64,000 nt of DNA from Globodera rostochiensis (lineage: Eukaryota; Nematoda; Chromadorea; Rhabditida; Heteroderidae). The stretch spans positions 4,314,393 to 4,378,392 of the forward strand of contig JAEVLN010000005.1 in NCBI GenBank assembly GCA_018350325.1. The letters are read 5' to 3'. Each line of letters begins with the position of its first letter. Position 1 is the stretch's first letter. Below are positions 21,785 to 31,660 of the stretch, in pieces. A program made the translations under genes and the position numbers. The notes under the pieces were generated by a model. That model was not told the DNA's origin, ran no database searches, and was given only the letters and a program-made list of their open reading frames with translations.

Positions 21785-22816
21785 TAGAGTCAGGACCAAA
21801 ACCAAAAACCAAAAATTTTTTGGGGTTTTTTGTACAAAAAAAAACCAAAATTTTGGTTTTGGTTTTGGTTTTGGTCAAATTGGGCAAAACCCAAAAGAAA
21901 CCAAAACCAAAAGAAACCCAAAAAATTTTGTACAAAATTTTGTTTGGGTCATGCCCTTTTTTGTACAAAAGTTTTGGGTGTTGCCCGGTTGAATTTACAC
22001 CCCTAAAGATGGTATCATCGAGTGATTTTTCAATCTTTTTTACAAGAATGTTTATAAGTAATTGATGGCTTATTGGTTTGTCTTTTCGTTAACTTACTTT
22101 ATGTGTTAGGTTCGAACCCGCCGTAGTGCGAGCACTTATTTATCATTTTTCCTCTTCTCACATACGCTTCCCCCGATTATTTAAAATAAATTTTCAAAAT
22201 TTTTTTTTTTAAATTCAAAAAAAGTACCGTAATTTTAAAATTTTGGCTGCAAATCTCTTAACAAATTGAGTTAAAAATTCAAAATTTTCTCGGCGGCGCC
22301 TATCGGCATCGCCGACCGCCACCCCCTAATAAAGCAGAATTCGCAAAAAGAAATTGGATTTCTGAAAATTCAAAAATCGGCAAAATTATCAAAATTTTAC
22401 ACAATTTTCTTAGCAATAAAAAAGTTTTGGCATTAACACCTAAAAAAATTCCTGATTTTTTTCTGATTTTTCATCCGGTATTCCTGATTTTTGGGTTTGA
22501 CAGGTGGCTACCCTGATTTAATATTATTCATGGATTTATGATGACTGGTCAGAAAAATGCTTTGAATAAAACTTTTATTAAAAAATTTTAAGAAAATCGG
22601 GAATTCGGGCATTTATTATGTTTTCTAAAATTTTTTGGTTTTGTACAAAATTTTGGGGTTTGTCAACCCAAAAAATACCAAAACCAAAAGAAACCCAAAA
22701 ATTTGGTTTTGGTTTTGGTTTTGGTCAAATTGAGCAAAACCCAAAAGAAACCAAAACCAAAAGAAACCCAAAAAATTTTGTACAAAATTTTGTTTGGGCT
22801 GAGTTGCCGGTCTCTA
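21785..22816. mobile_element. hAT-like element with perfect 8 bp target duplication CTTTAAAC
   Basis: Target duplications are at 21777-21784 and 22817-22824, both CTTTAAAC, inside the exon 2 codons for FK. The element begins TAGAGTCAGGACC and ends GCCGGTCTCTA. About 180-220 bp at each end consist of CCAAAACCAAAA and TTTTGGTTTTGG words. The middle (22000-22600) contains ACACCCCTAAAGATGG, GGTTCGAACCCGC and a GC hairpin, matching the interior of the 1690-2332 element. No transposase frame. Confidence 0.88.
22291..22315. repeat. GC hairpin motif inside the hAT-like element
   Basis: Arms GGCGGCGCC and GGCATCGCC around TATC, followed by CCGCCACCCCC and TAAAGCAGAATTC. Confidence 0.8.
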
Positions 22817-22939
22817 CTTTAAACGACACCAATTTCATCCAAATTCTGTCGATTCTGTGGAAGAGAATGCCGCGGCAAATGTTCAGGAAATTGGGAACTC
22901 GAATTCGGGAAGTATTTGATTGGATGGTCAATGATTTGA

Positions 22940-23340
22940 AAACACCAAATTTGTCACTGATTTCTTTCTATTTCGGCTGGTTTCGCAGCAGAACGCTTTC
23001 ATTTTTTCATTTTCATAAACTTTTGAATAATTTCAAGCGTTTCTTTAATTGATTTCCCGTCTTTTTTAAGCCCGACAAACCATTTTTTGCCAAAGACCAA
23101 CCGTTTCAATATTATCCATATTCAATGGCATATCATCACTTTTATGGCCAAATTTGTGGTCCACATGAACACATTCTGTCCACCTTTTTCTCTAATTGAA
23201 ATGAAGCCCATTCATTAAATGCCGCTGTTACGAATCGTCTGGTTTTATTTAGGTGTTCTTTTTGGCCTTCTGCCTGCCATGAAATAATGCCGCTTGACAA
23301 TTTGTGCCGGCCGACTCATGCCAAGGCCAACCTTTAAAAA
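22940..23340 (-). pseudogene. Partner-gene remnant downstream of the disrupted HTH gene
   Basis: The minus strand aligns with 15358-15560: GGGAAATCAATTAAAGAAA and the ESV...EPAE-like end are recognisable, but the frame is broken by several stops. Upstream minus-strand bases (CATGAGTCGGCCGGCACAA) occupy the place of the FDWHNV segment. Confidence 0.4.
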
Positions 23341-23399
23341 GGATCTCCGAGGGGCTTCTGCTTTTTAGCACATATTAAAACGTATTTTGGGGTGAAAAC

Positions 23400-23635
23400 T
23401 GCTTTTAATGATATTTTGTTAAGAAAATTGAAGCAAAGTTCAGGAAGATATGATGTATTTATTTTAAAAATTCTTGTTTTGCTCGCATTTTAATTTAAAA
23501 ATATTTAAAATTATTAAAATCCCGGTCCCGGCGGAACCAAAAAACCGGGACCGGGACTTTCAGTTTTCAATAAGTCCCGTCACGACCGGGACCTGAAAAA
23601 ACCGGGAAAACCCGTCCCGGTCCCGTCCTACCCTA
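23400..23635. repeat. Repeat core followed by a CCGGGAC word block ending CCTACCCTA
   Basis: 23405-23515 matches the core at 15.99-16.10 kb (TTGTTAAGAAAATTG, GCATTTTAATTTAAA). 23521-23635 is a run of CCGGGACCGGGAC words ending GTCCCGTCCTACCCTA, a hAT-type right end. The left end is not identifiable. Confidence 0.5.
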
Positions 23636-24144
23636 CTTTTCAGCTTTGAAAAATGCCACGAAAAAGCAATACCAACTCCTTTGGCAAACGCCAAGGCTCT
23701 GGCTGCAGCAGTAAAAATTATCGTAATTTGGATTTAAATTTAATCATTTAGCAAGTTTCGGACTATTTAAACAGTCCAATGGACTGCTTTTTCTCCACCA
23801 AAATTTACCACTACGGATTTAAATGTGAAATTTGAAGGATTTTTTACATGTAAAAGTTGTTTTAAAATTTTGGGGCTTCGAGTTTCGGGTTTGGGTAGTG
23901 CGCCGTGCTTCGTCCATCCCTGATTCGGGCCGGAAGCGTTCAAAAGATTTTGCCGGGAATTATGTAGTATTTTATGAATGAACTTGCTAAATTAGGGCAA
24001 AATGTCTGCTTTCATCGGCACAAGTTCGATTGGCATAATGTCAAGTTACGTCGAAATTTTATAGAAAGTAAAAATGTAAAATTCAGAAACGGCGAGGTTT
24101 GGGTGGGTTAATTAATGTCCATCGACAGAATTTGGAAGAAATTG

Positions 24145-25106
24145 CTATCGTTTAAATTGCTTTTTCCATCTTCGCAAAGTGCGTGATACAATATTCAACA
24201 TTTTGGCAATGTCCTGGTCTCTAATTTTAGGATTTTTGTCTTTAATTTCATAATAAAGTTTCATCAATTCATTTTGTTCGCTGTGAGAGTGTTTATGTTG
24301 TAGTTCTGTAAAAGAATTTTTAATTAACTTAAATAAAATAAATTGGGCTCAAAATACTCACTGGTTTGGCCAAGTTTTTGTTTCCATTTGTAAATTGTAC
24401 TAAACGCGGGCCCCAATTCTTTTGCAACAGTTTCATTTATTTCATTGTGATAAGAGTTTTTAAGCCCGGCCCGTTTTAACTCGGCTTTCATTTGATCAAA
24501 TTTCTTTACCAAATTTTTACGTTCTTCCTTTTTATAGAACACTTTTTGACTTAGGCCAAATTCTTTTTTCCATTTATATATTTGTTTGCGATTGACTTCC
24601 AAATGTGTACTAATTTCATTTTCAATTTGAGTCCATTCTTTTGCCGAATATTTTCCTATTTGCTTAAATTCGTTTCTCATTGCGAGGAATTTGTCGACAA
24701 TTTTACGTTTTCGCTCATCTTCAGCATTATCAGAGTGATCAGACTCTGTGAGAGGAGGATTCTGATCAGTTGAATTGGGTTCAATTTGTCCCGAGTGATC
24801 AGACTCTGTGATAGGAGAATTCTGATCAGTTGAATTGGGTTCAATTTGTCCAAGCTGATCAGTTGAATTGGGTTCAATTTGTCCAATTTGGGTGTTCTGT
24901 CGATCGATTTGGTGATGGACATTTTGTCCAAAGTTTGTTGGCGCCGGCGTTTTCAAATCTTCGGCTTCACCTTTGTCCCACCAGCCTTCTCCGAATATTT
25001 CATCAAATGTTTTGTGTGTCATTTCCTCCAATTCTACGGATTCGGCTTTGTCCAGTGAATTTGTTGCGATGAATAAAACCAAAATTAAAATCCAAAATTC
25101 TTCCAT
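24145..25106 (-). CDS. Secreted HTH-family protein truncated by a nonsense codon (301 aa)
   Basis: Exon 1 25106-24362, intron 24361-24306 (56 bp, phase 1), exon 2 24305-24145. A C-to-T change turns the conserved RQQF into R-stop (TAG, 24145-24147), just after the third HTH (LRRWKKQFK). All three HTH repeats stay and only the tail is lost; downstream tail bases are present only to the GHN-like point, then diverge. It has an extra EEMTH before KTFDEIF and three EPNSTDQ units in two formats. Repeat 2 has ELGPAFSTIYKW with P in the predicted turn. It may still be functional. Confidence 0.7.
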
Positions 25107-25184
25107 TTTATTTGGGCAAAATATTCTCTGCAATTAATAAATATTATTTAGCTTTGAACAAAAGAATTGAAAGTAATAAATGAT

Positions 25185-25300
25185 AGCCCACAATTGAAAT
25201 GGGCATATTTATTCATATAAATCATATTCTTTAATGATTATCTCATCCGAATCAATATTCCTGACATTACGTAAATATGTTTCTACAATAATCATCATTT
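25185..25300 (-). promoter_or_regulatory. Promoter block of the 25.1 kb HTH gene
   Basis: AGCCCACAATTGAAATGGGCA followed by TTTATTCATATAAATCATAT, then TATTCCTGACATTACGTAAA. It has one module half and no GGGACCAAATC copy. The 30.9 kb paralogue has the same arrangement. Confidence 0.55.
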
Positions 25301-25735
25301 AAAAATAACGATCGATTGTGAATAGCCAAAATAAAAATGCCTTGGAGGAAAAGTAATATTTCCGCTTCTGCTGACTTTTTCACCCCCGCATTTGCAATAA
25401 AATAATTTAATAAAAAGGCCCAAAGCCCCTTTTAAAATATTTTCTTTAACGCATAAAAATATTTTATGTTCATAATTAAATGAAACAACAAAATTTATGT
25501 TTGGCATTAATTCAGACTCGAGGCTAATTGAAGCTTGGTTTTTTTAATTTAAAAATTATTTCGCGTCTGCTGGCATTTGTCGCGTAAATCAAAATGCTGT
25601 GGTAGGCTTATAAAGTTTGACGCCTCATATTTCCTACCCCGGGAGCGTTTAGCAAAACAAAATGATTTTTGAAAATTTTTAAATTTTCTAAAGAATGTTG
25701 AGTTCGGGCGTCGCTAGGACTTTTCGACAGTTGAG

Positions 25736-27159
25736 TTAAAAGAGAAATATAGGCTTCTGTAATTTGTTTTTTTAAATTAATTACCAATTTCACAAAACAA
25801 TTGTAAAAATTATACATTGCGCTAATTTCGAGTTTGTCTAAATTGAAATCGCCGACCCCTCCCGTTCTAACTTTATAACAAAAATCGAAATTTTCAAAAA
25901 AAAAAAAAGTTTAAGAAAAATGCAATTAAAAAAATACTCCTTTAAAATCAATTTTTTTTTAGTAAACAATTTTTTAAGAAAAATGAAAAAAAAACAAAAA
26001 TGCACCACAAAATCGAACATTTTTCTCAAAAATTGCTTAACAAAAATGCAATAAAATGCAAAAAATGCACACCTAAAATCGAATTTTTTTTTTTGAATCA
26101 GCCCCCTCCCCCAAAAATTCCTTGGTACGCTTTGACCGTCGCCTTTTTCTGGTGAAAAAGTGTTATTGACAAATGAAATTAACTATCCAACTTGATTGAA
26201 TTTTGCTTTTATTCGTTTATTTACTTTTTGGCTAAGCGTGAAATTTGATTTTTTATAAAATTTTAATTAAAAATTGAACATTACCGGTATCCGGACGGAT
26301 ATCCGGGCATAAATTACTATCCGGTACCGGTATCCGGGTGTCAAGGAACCGGTGGAACCGCTATCCGGGGGACCCGGATAATGTCCGGTCTTGTCCAACC
26401 CTAGTTTGAACGTTCAAAAATTCCATATCCGGATATCCGTCCGCGGATCCGCGGACGGATAATCGCATTATTTAAAAATCACTAGAGTTTTCTCCAAAAA
26501 AGTTCGAAAAAATGATTTTTCAAAGCGAATTTTTTCCGATCGCTTTATCGTCTGATTAAAATTAAATCGAAATTGATATGTTTGAGTGAGCTTAACAAAT
26601 TGAACTTTTGATTGTTTGTTAAGCAATTTTTTTTTTGCATTTTTCTTAATCATTTCCAAAAAAAAGATTGTCGGTATTTTTTTAGAATTTTTAACATATT
26701 AAATAAAAATTTACTGTATTTTTGAACATTTGGTAAATTGTCTTTATTTTTGCAGCAAAATCTTATTTTTGACCTTCACTGTCCTTATTTCGCAAAATTT
26801 TTGTTGGAACCTCAGAATTAAAGTGTAGAAACAAAAAAAAGCAAAAAAAACCAAAACCCAAAATCCCTAAAAAATTTTGGTTTTGGTTTTGTGTCCAAGT
26901 TTCCGGTCTCTAGTTTTAGCACATTTTTTTGCCGCTTTTTGGAGGTTTTAGTCCCTTTTTAGTCACTAAAAATCTCGTCTACTAATTACATATATAGCTA
27001 ATTTTTTGCTCTACCAGATAGTAATTGAGTTCATTTTAATACCTTTACTCTGAACCGAGTTACAAGAGTATAAGTCGTTTTGAGAATTTCCTGGTCAAAA
27101 TGAAACACAAAGCAATTCAAATGTGTCAAAAACACATGCAATTTGATCTTCAAGGAAAG
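25736..27159. other. Intergenic; one word-type element, no gene seen
   Basis: 26280-26403 is a run of ATCCGG/CCGGAT words ending GTCCAACCCTA; flanking 8-mers AATTGAAC and GTTTGAAC agree at 6 of 8 positions, but the left end is atypical. 26410-26462 continues with GGATATCCGTCCGCGGATCC palindromes. 26830-26915 is a CCAAAACC word block ending CCGGTCTCTA, like the right end of the 22.8 kb element. Confidence 0.45.
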
Positions 27160-28185
27160 TCAGCTAGACCAGAATTAGGTTTCCCGGAAAAGCCAGTATG
27201 AACCAGAATTTGTTATTTGATGTTCTGGAAATCCAGAAAGCATTCAGAATTAAGTTTCCCGGAAAAGCCAGTATGAACCAGAATTTGTTATTTGATGTTC
27301 TGGAAATCCAGAAAGCATTCAGAATTAAGTTTCCCGGAAAAGCCAGTATGAACCAGAATTTGTTATTTGATGTTCTGGAAATCCAGAAAGCATTCAGAAT
27401 TAAGTTTCCCGGAAAAGCCAGTATGAACCAGAATTTGTTATTTTATGTTCTGGAAATCCAGAAAGCATTCAGAATTAAGTTTCCCGGAAAAGCCAGTATG
27501 AACCAGAATTTGTTATTTGATGTTCTGGAAATCCAGAAAGCATTCAGAATTAAGTTTCCCGGAAAAGCCAGTATGAACCAGAATTTGTTATTTGATGTTC
27601 TGGAAATCAAGAAAGCATTCAGAATTAAGTTTCCCGGAAAAGCCAGTATGAACCAGAATTTGTTATTTGATGTTCTGGAAATCCAGAAAGCATTCAGAAT
27701 TAAGTTTCCCGGAAAAGCCAGTATGAACCAGAATTTGTTATTTGATGTTCTGGAAATCCAGAAAGCATTCAGAATTAAGTTTCCCGGAAAAGCCAGTATG
27801 AACCAGAATTTGTTATTTGATGTTCTGGAAATCCAGAAAGCATTCAGAATTAAGTTTCCCGGAAAAGCCAGTATGAACCAGAATTTGTTATTTGATGTTC
27901 TGGAAATCAAGAAAGCATTCAGAATTAAGTTTCCCGGAAAAGCCAGTATGAACCAGAATTTGTTATTTTATGTTCTGGAAATCCAGAAAGCATTCAGAAT
28001 TAAGTTTCCCGGAAAAGCCAGTATGAACCAGAATTTGTTATTTGATGTTCTGGAAATCCAGAAAGCATTCAGAATTAAGTTTCCCGGAAAAGCCAGTATG
28101 AACCAGAATTTGTTATTTGATGTTCTGGAAATCCAGAATGGACCAGAATTTACCTTTCCGGAAAGTCAGCTGCGCCAGAATAGGT
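27160..28185. repeat. 75 bp satellite array C, 13 near-identical units
   Basis: The unit is 75 bp, an exact 25 codons (MNQNLLFDVLEIQKAFRIK... in the open plus frame, 335 codons from 27198 to 28205). Units differ only by D to Y (two units) and Q to K (two units). The reverse strand is also open over half the array. No start context, splice site or promoter supports translation. Very high identity suggests recent amplification. Confidence 0.95.
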
Positions 28186-29299
28186 TTTTTGACTTAATTT
28201 GTTAAGGGATTTGAAACAATTTTTTGAAGCTTTTTAGAAATGGGAGGGGCCCGGGAAATTTTTTGAAGATTTTGATGGAATTGTTAAAAAAAATGGTATT
28301 GATTTTAAAAATTACAAAACAAAATGTTCCCTCTATGATTTATTTTCTTAAATTTAATGAAACAAATAAAAAAATTTTATGCCTTCACATCCAAAGATTC
28401 GCCATACTTTGAGTGAAAGGAGGAATATGTGAGAAGAGGAAGAGATCAAAATTTGAAAGAATCAGTGACAGAGGCCTATTTAAATTTTGTCATATCTCCG
28501 ATATGATTCTATGATACGATATCATATCGTATGCAAACTCATTGTTTCAATTAAGTCGTATGAAAAATTATGTGCCGCCCATGATATTTGCTTAATTGAA
28601 TTTTTAACTCTTCTTTTTGGGGTTTTACTTGAAGACCTTTAAAAAGGTCGGAACAAAACAATGTTTAAAAAGCATTGGCTCTCGGACAATGCGTCAGTGA
28701 TTATTAAAAGTCAAGAAAAGATGTTTCCAAGGGTACCAATTGAAAATCCCAGATCCGAATTCGAATTTGAACATTTAATTTTTGAAAATCAATTTTAGCT
28801 CAATAATTCAAAAAGCACCAAATTGCAAAGAAAAGGTAAGTAATGGCCGAAAATGTCCGTGGGGTTTCTGGATGAAACTTGGCCCACTGATAGAGTACAC
28901 CCCGCCCCCAAAAATCTCGAAGTTTCACCAAAAGTTGCCGCTTATGCGCATTATAAAAGCAATTTTGAATCTTGTGAACGAAATGGTGTTGAGCCCGGTT
29001 ATTAATTTTTTTGGAGGAAAGAGAAGTTCGCAAAAAAAAAAGAAAAAAAGACTGAAACAAAGCTTGGCGGAGGTAAATCAGAGATGCATCTGAATCCAAA
29101 AATTTCTTTTTTATAAAAGTTCCTTAATCATCCATTTTTGGCAGTATTATTTCTTTTTCCTCTCTATGTTGAAAAGTTATAAAAATGTTTTCTGTTTGAC
29201 GAGAGAAACCCAAAAATAGCATTCATTTCGAAAAAATTTTATTAGGAGGGATTCGAAATATTCGGTCGTGATGGGATTCAGAACTTTTTTTTTTGGCTT
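28186..29299. other. Intergenic; shared near-palindrome, no gene seen
   Basis: 28490-28560 carries GATACGATATCATATCGTAT followed by TTGTTTCAAT, repeated at 43.13-43.19 kb. The rest shows short frames without domains. Confidence 0.45.
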
Positions 29300-29380
29300 G
29301 GAAGGCCGGAAACGTTCAAAAGATTTGCTGGAATTATAAAGAATTTTATGAATGAACTTGCTAAATTAGGGCAGAATGTC

Positions 29381-29790
29381 CCGCGGCGATCGTTCAGTGC
29401 CGGACGGTTCAGTGCCCACGGTTCAGTGCCAGACGGTTCAGTACCAGCGATTGAAAGGTCTATAACTTTTATTAAACTCAACCAAATCAAACAAACCAGA
29501 TATCATTCGAAAGCTTTAAATGAAATAAATCATTAAAAAATAACCCAAGCAGTTTAATTGGTTTAAAAAAGTTTAATGTGAAAAACCACGCAAAATCAAG
29601 GGGTTTTTAAAGTTTTATCAAAATAACTTTTTCACTAAATTTCTAATTGATTAACTTTGGCTTAACAATAGCTTTTAAAAACTTAGGGCTTTCGAATGAA
29701 ATCTTGTTTGTTTGATTTGCTTGAGTTTAAAAAGTTATAGCTTTTCAATCGCTGGCACTGAACCGTGCGGCACTGAACCGATGCGTACCC
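29381..29790. mobile_element. TIR element with tandem GGTTCAGTGCC words and 8-9 bp target duplication
   Basis: CAGAATGTC flanks both sides (29372-29380, 29791-29799), and the sister duplication has a single, uninterrupted CAAAATGTC. Both ends are tandem GGTTCAGTGCC/GGCACTGAACC words followed by GCGATTGAAA and CTATAACTTTT in inverted orientation. The interior has CAACCAAATCAAACA and TATCATTCGAAAGC, shared with the element at 34542-34932. No transposase frame. Confidence 0.88.
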
Positions 29791-29880
29791 CAGAATGTCT
29801 GCTTTCATCGGCACAAGTTCGATTGGCATAATGTCAAGTTACGTCGAAATTTTATAGAAAGTAAAAATGTAAAATTTATG
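29791..29880 (+). pseudogene. Partner-gene remnant (FDWHNV) interrupted by the preceding element
   Basis: Without the element the plus frame runs PETFKRFAGIIKNFMNELAK, then LGQNV, then CFHRHKFDWHNVKLRRNF without a stop from about 29305 to 29880. The protein is not recognised. The insertion falls in QNV. Confidence 0.45.
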
Positions 29881-29965
29881 AAACAGCGAGGTTGGGGTGG
29901 GTTTCCCCAAAATAGCATAATTTTAGAATGTGTGCTCTTATCGGCAGAGGTTCGATCAATGCCAT

Positions 29966-30927
29966 TCAAATAATCCCTGAATTCGGGTTCTCAATTTTTT
30001 CAACATTTGCCGCGGCATTCTCTTCCACAGAATGCCCATCGACAGAATTTTGATGCAAATGCTGTTGTTCAAATTGTTTCTTCCATTTATACAAAGTTGT
30101 TGTTCCAATTTTCAACATTTTAGCAATGTTCTCATCAGTAATTTTATGATTTTGGTTCTTAATTTCATAATAATGTTTCATCAATTCCATTTGTTTGCTG
30201 TGGGGGTGTTTATTTGGTTCTGTAAAACGAATTTTAATTAACTTAAATAAAATAAATTGGGCTCAAAATACTCACTGGTTTGGCCAAGTTTTCGTTTCCA
30301 TTTGTAAATTGTACTAAACGCGAGGCCCAACTCTTTCGCCACAGTTTCATCAATTTGATTTTGGTAAGAGTTTTTGAATCCGGCCCGCTTTAACTCGGCT
30401 TTCATTTGATCAAATTTCTTTACCAAATTTTTACGTTCTTCCTTTTTATAGAACACTTTTTGACTTAGGCCAAATTCTTTTTTCCATTTATATATTTTTT
30501 TGCGATTGACTTCCAAATGTGTACTAATTTCATTTTCAATTTGAGCCCATTCTTTTGCCGAATATTTTCCTATTTGCTTAAATTCGTTTCTCATTGCGAG
30601 GAATTTGTCGACAATTTTACGTTTTCGCTCATCTTCAGCATTATCAGAGTGATCAGACTCTGTGAGAGGAGGATTCTGATCAGTTGAATTGGGTTCAATT
30701 TGTCCAATTTGGGTGTTCTGTCGATCGATTTGGTGATGGACATTTTGTCCAAAGTTTGTTGGCGCCGGCGTTTTCAAATCTTCGGCTTCACCTTTGTCCC
30801 ACCAGCCTTCTCCGAATATTTCATCAAAGGTTTTGTGTGTCATTTCCTCCAATTCTACGGATTCGGCTTTGTCCAGTGAATTTGTTGCGATGAATAAAAC
30901 CAAAATTAAAATCCAAAATTCTTCCAT
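29966..30927 (-). CDS. Secreted triple-HTH protein, intact copy (301 aa)
   Basis: Exon 1 30927-30276, intron 30275-30220 (56 bp, phase 1), exon 2 30219-29966; 906 nt in frame. Near-identical in exon 1 to the truncated 24.1 kb copy, including EEMTHKTFDEIF, but with one EPNSTDQ unit instead of three and a normal ELGLAFSTIYKW in repeat 2. Exon 2 is more diverged (LYKWKKQFEQQHLHQNSV) and ends NPNSGII, so the two exons may have different histories. Confidence 0.83.
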
Positions 30928-31004
30928 TTTATTTGGGCAAAATAACTTCTGAAATTAATAAATATTATTTAGCTTTGAACAAAAGAATTGAAAGTAATAA
31001 ATGA

Positions 31005-31050
31005 TAGCCCACGATTGAAATGGGCATATTTATTCATATAAATCATATTC
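31005..31050 (-). promoter_or_regulatory. Promoter block of the 30.9 kb HTH gene
   Basis: AGCCCACGATTGAAATGGGCA then TTTATTCATATAAATCATAT. One arm base differs from the duplicate at 25.19 kb, leaving the pairing GCCCA/TGGGC intact. Confidence 0.55.
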
Positions 31051-31660
31051 TTTAATGATTATCTCATCCAAATCAATATTGCTGACATTACGTAAATATG
31101 TTTCTACAATAATCATCATTTTATAAAAATAACGATCGATTGTGAATAGCCAAAATGAAAATGCCTTGGAGGAAATGTGACATTTCCGCTTCTGCTGACT
31201 TTTTCACCCCCGCATTTGCAATAAAATAATTTAATAAAAAAGCCCAAAACCCCTTTTAAAATATTTTCTTTAACGCATAAAAAAATTTATGTTCATAATT
31301 AAATGAAACAACAAAATTTATGTTTGGCATTAATTCAGACTCGAGGCTAATTGATGCTTGGTTTTTTTAATTTAAAAATTATTTCGCGTCTGCTGGCATT
31401 TGTCGCGTAAATCAAAATGTTGTGGTAGGCTTATAAAGTTTGACGCCTCATATTTTCTCCCCTGGGGGCGTTTAGCAAAAGTTAATAAAATAAATTAATT
31501 ATTCTAATTGGTGGTTTTCTTTCGCGCTGTTAGGTTTTTTACCGAATTATGCTTTTGTATGATTTGACCCAAAAATGATTTTTGAAAATGTTTAAATTTT
31601 TAATGAATGTTGAGTTCGGGCGTCGCTAGGACTTTTCACGCGGATTTTACGACAGTTGAT

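Larger units (their letters stand above)
20888..22919 (+). pseudogene. Secreted triple-HTH gene disrupted by a 1,032 bp hAT-like insertion
   Basis: Exon 1 20888-21530, intron 21531-21628 (98 bp, GTAAGA...TTTTACAG, phase 1), exon 2 21629-21784 and 22825-22919. Leaving out the insertion and one 8 bp duplicate, the length is 894 nt and the frame is intact, so the insertion is the only visible lesion. It falls after LHRWKKHFK, at the end of HTH repeat 3. Reading through, translation continues about 93 codons into the element before a stop at 22063-22065, so a chimeric protein with three HTH repeats and a foreign tail is still possible. The signal peptide is MEKFWILIMVVFFAINS; one QIGQIEPNSTDQ unit. 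Confidence 0.88.
23930..25735. repeat. Segmental duplication, copy 1 (other copy 29300-31660)
   Basis: The copies share the partner-gene remnant, an HTH gene, its promoter block and about 450 bp beyond it (GCTTCTGCTGACTTTTTCACC, TTCATAATTAAATGAAACAAC). Copy 1 lacks the transposon found in copy 2 and so shows the empty target site (GGGCAAAATGTCTGC at about 23996-24010). Confidence 0.85.
29300..31660. repeat. Segmental duplication, copy 2
   Basis: It matches 23930-25735 in order and orientation, with a 410 bp transposon inserted in the partner-gene remnant and an extra stretch at 31470-31560. The first exons of the two HTH genes are almost identical apart from repeat number. Confidence 0.85.

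Noticed and set aside
28782..29093. 103-codon plus-strand frame
   Set aside because: Low-complexity Lys-rich end, no domain, and an equally long frame on the opposite strand.
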